The notes beneath the pieces are model-generated. The model did no database searches. It was not told the origin of the DNA and was given only the letters and a program-made list of their open reading frames with translations. DNA of 64,000 nt, from contig CM064868.1 in the NCBI GenBank assembly GCA_032719365.1, positions 8,404,235-8,468,234 of the forward strand, given 5' to 3'. Numbering within the stretch: position 1 is the first letter of the stretch; each line of letters begins with the position of its first letter. Source of the stretch: Prinsepia uniflora (Eukaryota; Streptophyta; Magnoliopsida; Rosales; Rosaceae). The position numbers and the translations under genes were made by a program. Below are positions 36,150 to 47,110 of the stretch, piece after piece.

Positions 36150-36440
36150 CTTGAGGCCCACTTGTTTTGGAAATCTCGGACTTGGAGTCCATTTGAGTAC
36201 GTAATCGGGCTGCGGGCCCAGTTGGTTTATAAGTCGGGCTGCGGGCCCAGTTGGTTTATAAATCAGGCCAGGGGCCCAGTTGGTATAAAATCGGGCTGAG
36301 ACCCATTTGAGTTATGTATCGGGCATGGGGCCCAGTTGGATTAAAACGATGATTTCGGGTCAGGGGCCCTATATTTAATAAATGTGGTTTCGGGTCAGGG
36401 ACCCTAAATGGAAATGTGTTGTTTTATGGAAAATTCGGGC
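36150..36440 (+). repeat. GGGC-type hairpin array in LARD LTR
   Basis: About ten units with cores such as GGGCTTGAGGCCC, GGACTTGGAGTCC, GGGCTGCGGGCCC (twice), GGGCATGGGGCCC and GGGTCAGGGACCC, separated by (C)AGTTGGTTTATAAA-like linkers. Stem changes are mostly compensatory. The array is deleted from the 3' LTR. Confidence 0.75.
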
Positions 36441-36624
36441 AGGGCCCATTGTGATGTTGTGAAATGAGTTAATAAAACTATTTTTCCATATACCATCTGT
36501 ACACATGGATATATGATGGTCTCCTCCAGATGTCTGGGACACTGGGGAAGTCACGGTGCATTGCCTGTGAAGGGTCACCATACGGAGCAGCCGGACCGTA
36601 TGATGACTCAGGAGCAGGATTGCT

Positions 36625-36755
36625 ATGATTGACGTCAAGGACGTCAGACATCAGGGATGTCAGATATATGGACCCGGAGAGACCCCGGGCAGCACGCGTA
36701 GCTTATGAAACCGTGAGACATGACGTTAGGGACGTCTAGCATCAGGGATGCTGGT
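36625..36755 (+). repeat. GACATC-AGG-GATGTC type hairpins
   Basis: Two units: GACATCAGGGATGTC, and AGCATCAGGGATGCT, each next to an ACGT palindrome phrase (GACGTYARGGACGTC). The AGG loop is fixed while the stem differs in a paired way. Copies recur at 42300-42430 in the other LTR and near 31968. Confidence 0.6.
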
Positions 36756-37285
36756 GATGGTAATGGTAAAATACGAATTAATGAAATGGCTTTCCGGGTG
36801 GATTTATGATTGTGTGATTTTAATGAATTGATGTTCATTTATGGTCGTGGGTGGTGACCCACATGGTTTTAATATGTATGGTGGTGGTATTCCACAGTTT
36901 TGGGCTGAGTTCCCACACTTGGTTTTTGGTTAACGGTGTTTGGGCTAAGGCCATAATGGCTCGGTTGAGCAAACGTTTTGGTTACTGGTTTTGGTGGCAT
37001 GCATACGTTTTTATTGGAGGGCATAAATGTCTTATAAATGTATTTGATGAACTTATTGGTTTTGTCCACTCACAGCTTTTGGTTTTAATGCCCTTCAGGT
37101 TGATTACGGATGCGATTGCAGCAGAGACTGGGACATTGCACACCTCCTCCATCGATCCTTGCGCACTCTGGAAGTCCCGTTTGGGCAGTGGTTCGTGGTT
37201 ATCCCTTGTCTGACACCCCTTGTTGGACGGGAGCAGGGCACATTCCACGGTAATCCCGGGGGGATTGGGATGGGTCCTGTCAACT

Positions 37286-37298
37286 TGGTATCAGAGCC
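37286..37298 (+). other. Primer binding site of the LARD
   Basis: TGGTATCAGAGCC, three bases after the 5' LTR, matches the 3' end complement of initiator-Met tRNA. Confidence 0.92.
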
Positions 37299-40200
37299 AG
37301 GTTGCTCTTTTGTGTGCGCAGGTCGAGGGTGTGATGTTTCTTTGGGCTGCAATTCGTTATCAACCTGATAGATAGTTTTTGGGTTTGGATAGTGGATGGA
37401 GTGTGATTGGCCCGATACGCCGTGCATTAAGGTGATTCGACCCAAGTGGGGTTGATTGTGGTGAACTGGTATTGTGGGACCGTCGGTTCGGTCATGTGAT
37501 ATTGGATTGTTGTGCTGCTAGGTGCAGCCAGGTTCGGGGAACCTCAGGTGAGTAATGGTCTAAAATGTGAACCCTTGTGGTGGTTTCTAGTGTGAGGTAT
37601 GTTGGTTCATCAGAGTCGGCCGGTGACCTTAGTGGTGGAACCCACATTGAGTTGATGGTAGGATTGGATCTGACGTCTATTCGATGTCTAGACCGCGCGG
37701 TCGGTCAGGTTATGGATTTTATATTACGGAGAGCTATTTGGTTCGGTTGAACCATAGGGTGTGATTGTGGAATCCTAGTATTAAAAGGTAAACCTTAATT
37801 GTGGCTAGTGGATGAGAACTTGTACTGCGACGAGCGGCTGAGGTCATGGATGACCATGTGGATGGCTCTGGTGAGTCTATTCAGAACTATGGGATTCTAT
37901 CTACGGATACGGTTCCGAGATAAATTATGGAATCCCGTGTTGGATCGGGTATTGGTGTGATGTGTGGATGCAGATCTCGATAGCAATGACAGTTAGTCGG
38001 AAGTCATATGGAGATGACTGGCTATCGAGGGTAAGTGGTGTGGTTATAATACTTGGAGATCAGGGGACGTTCAGGGAGCGTTCATTTTCCTAATGTGGAT
38101 TGTCAGAGTGGTGGTACCCCTAGTCGTGAGGTACGGGATCGTCGTTCGGTATGAACGGAGATCCAGGGTTGTCGTATTTGCACACGGTGTGCAAGTATGA
38201 ATGTTTGTGGGTTGGTACTTTTGTGCTGATGCTCGTATGGATGCCTGTGTGCTGATACTAGTGTTGTTGATAGTGTGTTGGTGCTGGTACTAGCGCTGGT
38301 GCTAGTGTCGGTAATGGTGTTGACGATGAGCCACAAGTTGGGGTGTGACTCCGTCATGATGAACATATGTTCGGTCTTTGAAATTGGTGTGGCTGAGTGA
38401 TGGACTAGATGGGATCCAGTTAAGATTGTGAGGTGTTGGGATAAGTCCCAATAGTGGTGAGATAACCAGTAAGGAGTGGATTAAAATGGTATAATTAAGA
38501 TTTAAGAAATTTTGTGATGATTAGTGGATTTGGGGAGTTGTTGGCAACTCCAAAATTAGTGTGATTTATGTTTTTAAATATTCCTAAAAAGTACATAGAA
38601 ATGATTAAAACTGGAAAAGACGAGGAAAACCATTAGTGGTATAAAGGTAGGAATTTGTAATTGAGAACTTAGAAAACCGAGTGTTGAACCTGTAAAGGTC
38701 GGGATGTGCGAACGGGACAATAACGGATTGATTGTGGACACGTGGTTGTCCAAGTGAGTTGAGGAGGTAGGAAGTCTAGTGGTTAGACTTGACGTCTTGT
38801 TGGGAGCATGTCTGTTTCCAACATGGTTGGAACCTTAGATTCGAGAAGCGTTGTGATTAGGGAACGAGAGTGGTGCTTGTTTTTGGTGATAGGTATTCCG
38901 AAGTCCTTGGGGTCGACATATCGTTTTCTGCCCTGGCAGACATTGACTGTAGTTACCAGTACGTTGAGCGTGTATTGGTTGGTGAGTCGTGTGTGTTGTG
39001 AGGTCATTAGGAGGAGCTACGTATTCGAAATTGGGTAAACGAGATTTTTCATTTTCTGCTTGGTGGCAGACGATGTTGGGGTACATGGCGTGGTGAGTGC
39101 ATCGAGTTTTGGTTGCATCCACGTAGGATGAGTTTTGACGTCATCATTTTGGATCATCCGTAGTCTCGACGTGTCTCGTCGTTGACTGATCTGTCTAGTT
39201 GTGGGAGTCGGTTGTCGATCGTTGTGGCGATCTAGGATTTTGAAGTTATTGTCAGGGACGCAGTGTCTATCTGGATCGTGATCTTGATGATTCAGATAGG
39301 GGGAGAGTATATCACTCTTAACTTGGGTGTGTGAGTCGTAAATGACGAGATTGAACTTCTTTTCGAAGTGGGGCCCGTATGGTATTCTACTCGGGTGAGT
39401 AGGTTTTCAAGGTAGTTGAATTTTGTCAACCTTAGACTTGTGGAGGTTGGATTGGCTTCCCTATGAAGTCAATCAAGTGTATTGAACGGGTAACCGATAG
39501 GTTCGGTTTTGGTGTGTCTTGGTAAATGTGAACGAGATTTCAGGATTTGAAATCGAATTTCTGGGTGACGATTCAGGATTCGATTTTGGAACTTGAAAGT
39601 ATATTTCCGGGTTTGGGTACGGAATGGTTATTCCAAATGCTAGCTTACGGAATAATGATTTCGGATTCGGATTTGGATATGAATTAAAATGTGATGTTTG
39701 GGTTTGGATCCGGGATTTCTTACGAAATTGCGGATTTGGATTCGGAATTGGAACTAGATGTTGGGTGGAGTTTCGATTTGTCTCATGCTGGATTGGGAAA
39801 ACGTACTCCATTATTGGAACTTGTTCGGCTATGACCTAGGTGGTTGTAGTCTGGTCATTAGATAGATGTGTGTACTTCGTACATGGTTCGAGGTACAATA
39901 CTTGTAGACTTGTGATGTCTAGTTACGGTATACGGGATATACCCGAGGTGTGTCGGTGAACGTGTTGGTAGTCGGATTGGTTCCGATACCATGGGATTGG
40001 TTGTGGATCAGACATTGGATACTATGCAATGGGTCATGGTATTTCCGATGAGTCTAATTACACACAGGTCGTGTGAAATGTCGGTAAGGGTATTGTGAGT
40101 CGAGTACGTTGGTGGCATGTGTAGCCACGAGTTAGACTAGTGTCAGTTTTCGACTGACAACAACTGTGTGGTGACAGATTGTCAGGATGTGTCAACATAG

Positions 40201-40467
40201 ATTGTTGAGTGGGGTCAGCTGACTTCTAGTGGGAGTGGGAAAGGAACCGTCGAGTTGTTGCGTCAACGAGAGGGTTGATTTGACAAGTGGTGTCAAATTC
40301 GAAACAAGTAGTTTCAGTCATTCGACGGGGTCGAATGTAGTCGTTGCGTTTTGAGTACTAGTGGTACGTTTGGGTGTAGACAAGTTTTGTCTAAGTAGTT
40401 CGTGTACGGGTGTACACATGTTGCGTGGTCGATTCCACTTTCCACGGGCTGTTTGTGGAATCAGGGT

Positions 40468-40563
40468 AATCGTGTTTCGAGAGCGAAACTAATTAAGGAG
40501 GGAAGTACATTGAGATTAGATCGGCTGGAATTTCGAGGACAAAATTTATTAAGGAGGGAAGAT
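40468..40563 (+). other. Duplicated polypurine-tract module of the LARD
   Basis: TTTCGAGGACAAAATT followed by TTAAGGAGGGAAGAT immediately precedes the 3' LTR. A second copy, GTTTCGAGAGCGAAAC then TTAAGGAGGGAAG, lies about 62 bp upstream. The TTTCGNGGACGAAA palindrome next to the PPT is also present in the 54427-62168 element. Confidence 0.8.
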
Positions 40564-42952
40564 TGTAACGACCCGTCCCGAATTCCGGGATTAGATTAGT
40601 CATTAATCTTGATTAGTGAGGTTGAACGGTGGTTAGTAGGGCGGAATCGGACAAATTGTGCGAAATGACCGTTTTGCCCCTGGTCGTGGGCAAAATGTTG
40701 ACTTTTTGTTCGGGCGGTCAAATGGACTTTGACCGATGACCGTGACGTAGTTCGGGACGTCACGAGTTCATAGACAGGTGGCACGTTCGATTCCGACATT
40801 CGTAGAGAAAGTTATGGTGTTCGGAAGTTGAGGGGTATTTTGGTAATTTGACTTAATAGGGGTCAAGGACCGTTACGTAGGTTTCGTCGATACGAATCCA
40901 ACGACCGGCGGCATGCCGAAATCGGAGATTCGACGACGAAGTTATGGTCAAGGACGTGAAACGCGATTAATCGAGACTCGGAATAAAATAATAATATAAT
41001 AATAAAATCTGATTATCCTAATCCCAAACCAATCTGGACCCTTGATGTATGACACATGTCATCATCCCCTTCAATCCTTAAATCAGGGATCTATGTTGGC
41101 CATTTAGTTAATTAATTAATTAATCTCCTTAAATCCTCACCCTCCATCCTATACCCAGATTAGATCCTAGCCGTTGATTTCATTTTCTTATTTTGTTCTT
41201 AAACCATCAGACTCACATTCATTCTCATTTTTCTCTCAAACCCGTGCACCCTCACCCTTCGAACAATCACACCAGACCACATCTCAACCTCAACCCACGC
41301 ATCAGACACCTCCAGACAGACCCCAGCCACCTCCAGACGACGGCCACCACCACCACGGCCGCCCTGCATGGCCGGAGACTCCCCAGACCCGAGAGGAACC
41401 CGAACAGCCCAAAACCATCCAACCGTCCAAACCTTGACATCTGGACTCGAACCAACGTAGGGATAGGACCACTGGAACCTTAGGACGACTCAGACCACGA
41501 CTGGGCAGCCCACGGCGGCGGTAAGTCCAGAAACCCGTGAAGACCCGATTTACTTCCCTGCCTTGAAACGTCCGTTTTTGACGTTATGAATGTTTGTTTG
41601 TTTTTGAGACATGTCCTAGGAACCTAGACGACCATTTTGGACCATGAACCACGACCGGAATCTCGACGAGTCGCCGGAGATGATGACCTGAGTTCTCAGC
41701 CGTTTTTCCTGTCAGATTTCAGGTAGTTAAATCAACCTAAAAATGAGTTTGGATGTCACAGAACCGTAGAGGAGATTATGACGAGTCCATAGGATCAAAC
41801 CGCATCAAAAATGGTGGTCTGGAACTCGATCTGTGATCGGGTCAAGCCACGGGTCGACGGCGACCCGGTTACAGACCCGGTTTCAGAACCCGGTTACTGT
41901 AGCATGACGTCATCATTGTTGACCTGAATGTTGACCTGGCGCGTGGGGGTGCATGAAGGGTATTTTGGGGAAACTTCCAACATGACTTTTAATCTATTCG
42001 ATGTAACGGACATTTTGGAATTGGTTTCGTGTCGATCGGACACCGTCTCGATAGTGTTCGGGATGTCCGAAGGTTTTAAATTAAGTTTAAAAATAAGTAA
42101 AAATTCGGGCAGGGCCCATTGTGATGTTTTGAAATGAGTTAATAAAACTATTTTTCCATATACCATCTGTACACATGGATATATGATGGTCTCCTCCAGA
42201 TGTCTGGGACACTGGGGAAGTCACGGTGCATTGCCTGTGAAGGGTCACCATACGGAGCAGCCGGACCGTATGATGACTCAGGAGCAGGATTGCTATGATT
42301 GACGTCAGGGACGTCAGACATCAGGGATGTCAGATATATGGACCCGGAGAGACCCCGGGCAGCACGCGTAGCTTATGAAACCGTGAGACATGACGTCAGG
42401 GACGTCTAGCATCAGGGATGCTGGTGATGGTAATGGTAAAATACGAATTAATGAAATGGCTTTTCGGGTGGATTTATGATTGTGTGATTTTAATGAATTG
42501 ATGTTCATTTATGGTCGTGGGTGGTGACCTACATGGTTTTAATATGTATGGTGGTGGTATTCCACAGTTTTGGGCTGAGTTCCCACACTTGGTTTTTGGT
42601 TAACGGTGTTTGGGCTAAGGCCATAATGGCTCGGTTGAGCAAACGTTTTGGTTACTGGTTTTGGTGGCATGCATACGTTTTTATTGGAGGGCATAAATGT
42701 CTTATAAATGTATTTGATGAACTTATTGGTTTTGTCCACTCACAGCTTTTGGTTTTAATGCCCTTCAGGTTGATTACGGATGCGATTGCAGCAGAGACTG
42801 GGACCTTGCACACCTCCTCCATCGATCCTTGCGCACTCTGGAAGCCCCGTTTGGGCAGTGGTTCGTGGTTATCCCTTGTCTGACACCCCTTGTTGGACGG
42901 GAGCAGGGCACATTCCACGGTAATCCCGGGGGGATTGGGATGGGTCCTGTCA
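40564..42952 (+). repeat. 3' LTR of the LARD, with 671-bp deletion
   Basis: It is 2389 bp long, against 3071 bp in the 5' LTR. The difference equals one 671-bp deletion between two AAAATTCGGG repeats plus an 11-bp loss in a CGGCGG repeat near 41515. The large deletion removes the second acceptor-like site, the GTGAGTGGAC arm and nearly the whole hairpin array. GTAAGT (41521), GTCCACTCAC (42734-42743) and CCCTTCAG (ending 42768) remain. Confidence 0.93.
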
Positions 42953-43533
42953 TTTCTGGCCAGCTCATGATGGCTCTGCCGTCTTTGACTCTGTCATCTC
43001 TCTAGCCCTCTCTTTCACTCTCTGACTCTCTCTCAGGCCACCAGCAACAACTGAGGATGATGAAGAGAAGGGGATGGGGTGGGTTTTCGGGTTAATGCAC
43101 AAAATGAAAGGGAATGGGAGGTGATGCATGTATGTATGGGTTTGGGCCAAATGATGAGTGACACTTGTCACTCATCTATTGGTCTAGGCTAGATCTTTTG
43201 GGCCTACTAAGCACAAACCCAAAAGTCAACTATCTCGATTTTCGTGCAACTGTAAATAGTTCGTACAAACGTTCTTGACCTGTAACTTTCTTATACGATG
43301 TCCAATTTTGACGCGCCGCATGTCTACAAACTCATATCGTCTCGATCTACGTAATAGATTTCGGTCCACGTGCATTTGACCTCCAGAATCAAAAGTCAAT
43401 ATTTTCCATCCGTTTAGGGGAAAATTTTTAATTTCACCCCGAACGTCCGACAATCCTTGACTAATTTCTTATTAGTCTTGATAATCCTTAATTAATTCTC
43501 GATAATCCCATGAATTCGGGACGGGTTCTTACA

Positions 43534-44425
43534 GTAGGTTTGAGCCTCTGAAGTGACAATATGTAGGTTTATGACATATGTGTTTTTTTTGGGATTTAGG
43601 GGATCCAAATACGAGGTTATGTTTGACGTTAGTGACACTCGATTGTTTTTTTGATAAGCCAGAACACTCTAGGAGTGCACAACTCAGGATTGAGCTGATT
43701 TAGACATATTATGAGTGAACTTTGTTTTATAAAATGTGATGCATGCATAATTCAATGTTTAATTGCTTTCTATGAATTATAATAGTATGAATGAATTATT
43801 CTAAATGTTTATTGTTATTCAATGATTTAAGAATTTAGAATAATTATGCAGGATGCCATTTCTGGACTCAAGTTTTACGATTTTGTAGAAATAATGTTTT
43901 GGGCTTAGGCTCAATTTGGAAATATTTTGACTTCAGTTTTGAGTTAAGGATTTTTATAAAGTAAGGTTTTAACTTTATTTTGTAAGCTCCTTTCCAAGGT
44001 TGACCATCCTTGTGAGGTTTGATTGGACGTCAAATGATCCTAAGACTGAGATATATCCAAGACGTCACTTGTTCCTAGGGATATCACTTGGACATCTTCC
44101 AAACATCATAGCCAAATCCCGGGATACCTCCTGAACATTGCAGATCCCGGGATGTGACTTGGACGCCGTCAGAGTTTTACTTCGAAGATCATGAGGTTGT
44201 CCACACGTAGTACAAGTTGTTCATATGGTTGGTGCTAGGATAATCGAGGCTAGATTGGTTATATTTGATTACTGATATTGTGTCCAGGTTTTTCAGGAAG
44301 TTTTGTAAACGAGGATTTAAGGAAATATTGGGTCACGAGAATTTTATATACATATTTCATGTTTTCACAGGTCCCAAGAGTTACGATTTTATTTTAACTG
44401 AAATTCGGTAATTTTTGTTTTATTT
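43534..44425 (+). repeat. Family C 5' LTR, third segment
   Basis: It resumes after 27720 and matches 47530-48435 closely enough to align by eye. It contains ATGAGTGAAC at 43711-43720, GATGCATGCATAA at 43740, and repeated GGGATATCACTTGGACATC-type phrases (44030-44165). It stops at 44425 where another LTR begins. Confidence 0.8.
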
Positions 44426-47110
44426 CGTAGGTCCCATCCCTAATCCCTCAAGATTAACGTGGGATGAGCTGCTCCTGTTTGACACCACGTGTTAGACCAA
44501 GGATACTATTGTGACCCACTCGGGGTTTCCAGAGTACGTAGCTTCATGTGATGCCTCAGTCTCTACTACAGCTGCATCCGCGATCAACCTGAAGGGTATC
44601 AAAACCATTAAAACTGCGAGTGGACAAAAATAAGCAACTTCAAGAACATTTTGGAAAAATACATTTATAACCTCCAATTAAAAGCATGCATGCATCATAA
44701 AACAAGTAATCTCAAATGATTTCAAACAAGTTATATTTCTTTTCAAAATCAAAACTTGTGAAAATATTTGGACATAAAGTAATAATAAAAAACATGACCA
44801 ATCCTCATATCCCACATCTCTCATATCATCATCCGTCACGTCATTCGTGCAACTTGTGCAAATAAGCTCCAGTATAGCTCACGTCCAAGGACGTCGCCAT
44901 GAAAAAATCTACGGTCGACGTTCATATCGTTGTGAACAAATCAATGATCGATGTCATACATAAGCACTCATGAGCCGAGCCTCCCATAACTGTTTATCAA
45001 CATGCAGTGCATTGTGACCTCTCCCGGAGGAGGGGGACATAACGCATCCCAGAGGCAAGCAACATATCATAGGGACCGCTCCGGGGAAACATATTCACAA
45101 CCGGAGTCACTTTCTGAGGAAACATATTCACACCGGAGTCACATCAATATCAAGATGATGGTCTTAGTGAAAACATTTATCAAATCTCATAAACGCATTT
45201 TCACAAACACTTTACTTTCAAATCAAATCATGTGTTTCACGTAGGGTCTCAGACCAATACATAGTTTCCAAAAGTCATCTTAAAACAGTGTTCAACACTC
45301 ATTTCATAAATCACATCATTTCTTTCAAATTCACATGTACTCACATTCGGAGTCAAACATATTTCCAACAAGGTCTCAATTCCAAAACATCATTTCACAA
45401 ATACAAAAATCATTTCATTCAAAGTGAATCATCATTAAAATCACCTTTAGTGAAATCTCAAAGCACGTAGAAAACTCGGCCAAAGCCCAAAGTGTAACAT
45501 AAATAATAAATCTTGAAAAACGTGTACAATAACATTTTCGACGAAAATGATCAACAATAATAGTTAAATCATTATGTAATCATTGCATTTCAAATCATGA
45601 TCATAAGACATTTAAAACATTTATGCATGCATCACATTTATAAAATAAGGTCCACGCTGAGCGCTCAAAACCTGCGCCGTAAGTTAATCTGAAACCTTCG
45701 GAATGTCCGAGCCTGTCCAAATCACACCCAAGGGTCACTAACAATCCATATAAGTCCATACAATAAACTCTCAAAAACTCCATAACCGAAAATGCGTCCC
45801 GAACATGTTTCTCGAGAAGACAAACCTCCAAAACACTAATTAAACGATCTTCGGTTAACTTGAAACCACCACCATTGGATTCAGAACGTCGAAACCTTTC
45901 GAACAAGACCAGTTTGACCTTGAAATTTGTGCCCACACGCCCTCACGCTCTGGCCAAAGTTCGGTCAATGCTGACGTCAGCCCTACCTAACATCTGACAT
46001 TTGACATCTGACAATCCGACAACTGCCATGTGGCACCACTTAACTGTTCCACGTGGACTAACAATCCTGACGTGGCAGTGCCACGTCAATGCTGATTGAC
46101 CCTGACACCTCGCCACGTGTAATCACTTGGTTGGCCAAGTGGCATGACAAGATGATGTGGCTTGCCACGTCAACATCGTAAACCTTTAGTAGGGTCGACC
46201 TGCGACTTTATAATGGGTTGTTTGACCCGTTTTGCTGACCAGGTCCGTTCTCCCTCAAAACTCCACCAAAACTCACTATTCTTTCACCAAAATGATCCTA
46301 ACCTACCTAGAAGTTAATCCTTGAGCTCAAAATCAATATCCATACTTGAAAACCTGGAGTCCAAACGCGAAACCTCACGGGCCTTCCTTCGAGCTTCACC
46401 TGAGCACCTCCCAGCATCCACATGCATGGTTTATGGGCCCTACGAACTGGCATAAACTCACAGAAGGTCACCATGGCATCAGTTTCAAGTTCTAAACATC
46501 CAAATTGAAATCACCATTTTTCAGTTCACAGGTTACCTATTTTCTCACGGTTTTCCAGCCAGCCATCGTGGCTCCTCGACTCCTCCACCGTCTATGTCTG
46601 TCTTTCTCGACTCACCCTCTCACTCTATCTCTCTCAAGCAGCACCAGCTACTGAAGCAAAATGAGGATGATGATAATGGTTGGGGTGGGGTTTTCGGGTA
46701 TGGTTAACAAAGGGAAAAGGAAATGCATGAATGTGGGGGAAAATGGCCAATGGGATGGGTGACACTTGTCACTCATCCATTGGTCCAGTTGAGATATTTT
46801 GGGGCCCCCTAACAAACAAACAACAATCCACTTCCTCGTAAAATGTGCCATAAAAAATTCAATCGAACTTTCCATGACTTGTAACTTTCCCGTACGGCGT
46901 CTAAATTCAACGTACCGCCTGTCTACGAACTCGTGAGCTCAAGACCTATATAACGGTTCTCGGTCAAAGTCCAAACAACCTCCCGAGTCAAAATTCAACA
47001 TTTTTCCTGTCTAGGGGTAAAATCATCATTTTGCCTCAATCATCCGATAGTCCTCGATTTAATCCTTAATTAGTCTCGATAATCACGTAATTTCGGGACG
47101 GGCCGTTACA
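44426..47110 (-). mobile_element. Minus-strand LTR (family A-like), junction damaged
   Basis: The right end GGGCCGTTACA (47110) is an LTR start on the minus strand. The left end near 44426 reads CGTAGGTCCCATCCC, an LTR 3' end missing or mutated in its last bases. No matching target duplication is found, and the two sides are non-contiguous parts of family C. The landmarks CCCTTCAG (plus 44589), CATGCATGCATC (44690 and 45624) and GCGAGTGGAC (44616) are present; the GTCCAC mate near 45651 has decayed. Confidence 0.75.
45955..46190 (-). repeat. ACGT-core motif array in LTR
   Basis: TGACGTCAGCC, CCACGTGGACT, TGACGTGGCAGTGCCACGTC and CGCCACGTGTAATC are clustered here. It is the third occurrence of this array type, in the same LTR position as 33500-33840. 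Confidence 0.5.

Larger units (their letters stand above)
35914..37098 (+). other. Putative LTR leader intron / structured cassette (LARD)
   Basis: This 1185-nt segment opens GTGAGTGGAC and ends TTTTGGTTTTAATGCCCTTCAG, T-rich throughout. A putative 79-nt exon (35835-35913) precedes it, itself preceded by an acceptor-like TTTGGACAG. The upstream candidate donor GTAAGT (35180) would define a first intron of 655 nt. Confidence 0.4.
34212..37282 (+). repeat. 5' LTR of the LARD (3071 bp)
   Basis: It starts TGTAACGACCCGTCCCG and ends GATGGGTCCTGTCA. In order: conserved start block; CA/CT-rich leader-like DNA (34830-35170); GGCGGCG|GTAAGTCC at 35180; TTTGGACAG|G ending at 35834; GTGAGTGGAC at 35914-35923; hairpin array 36150-36440; GTCCACTCAC at 37064-37073; CCCTTCAG|G ending 37098. 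This is the most complete example of the shared LTR architecture. Confidence 0.93.
37283..40563 (+). other. LARD internal region, non-coding
   Basis: No gag, protease, RT or integrase motif is seen in any frame; short frames are scattered with no family resemblance. Positions about 39590-39700 resemble part of the family B LTR (GGGTTTGGGTACGGAATG against GGATTTGGGTTCGGAATG near 25893). GCTGGTACTAGCGCTGGTGC-type short repeats lie at 38230-38330. Confidence 0.7.
34212..42952 (+). mobile_element. LARD-type gypsy-derived element, no coding domain
   Basis: LTRs at 34212-37282 and 40564-42952 are flanked by a perfect TTTCT duplication (34207-34211 and 42953-42957). A PBS and a PPT are present. The 3281-bp internal region has no gag or pol that I can recognise, matching the large retrotransposon derivative class. 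About 20 point differences between the LTRs over 2.4 kb (by eye, under 1%) indicate a fairly young insertion. It would need proteins from an autonomous relative. Confidence 0.92.
27721..43533 (-). mobile_element. Solo LTR (family A-like) containing further insertions
   Basis: The ends are GGACAGGACCC at 27721 (first T mutated) and GGGTTCTTACA at 43533. They are flanked by ATAGG (27716-27720) and GTAGG (43534-43538). The LTR itself consists of 27721-28401, 32503-34211 and 42958-43533. It carries an ACGT-motif array (33500-33840) and a TTTCACGCATCTCCGTGAAA hairpin repeated at about 32899, 32948 and 33018. It hosts the solo LTR 28402-32497 and the LARD 34212-42952. Confidence 0.85.

Noticed and set aside
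38103..38366. Ser/Thr-rich ORF in the LARD interior
   Set aside because: It reads a short GCTGGTACTAG-type repeat; no gag or other domain is present.
42521..42883. 120-aa ORF shared with 36851-37213
   Set aside because: Both are the same stretch of the two LARD LTRs. The frame runs through the putative cassette with no family resemblance; duplication of the LTR explains the repetition.
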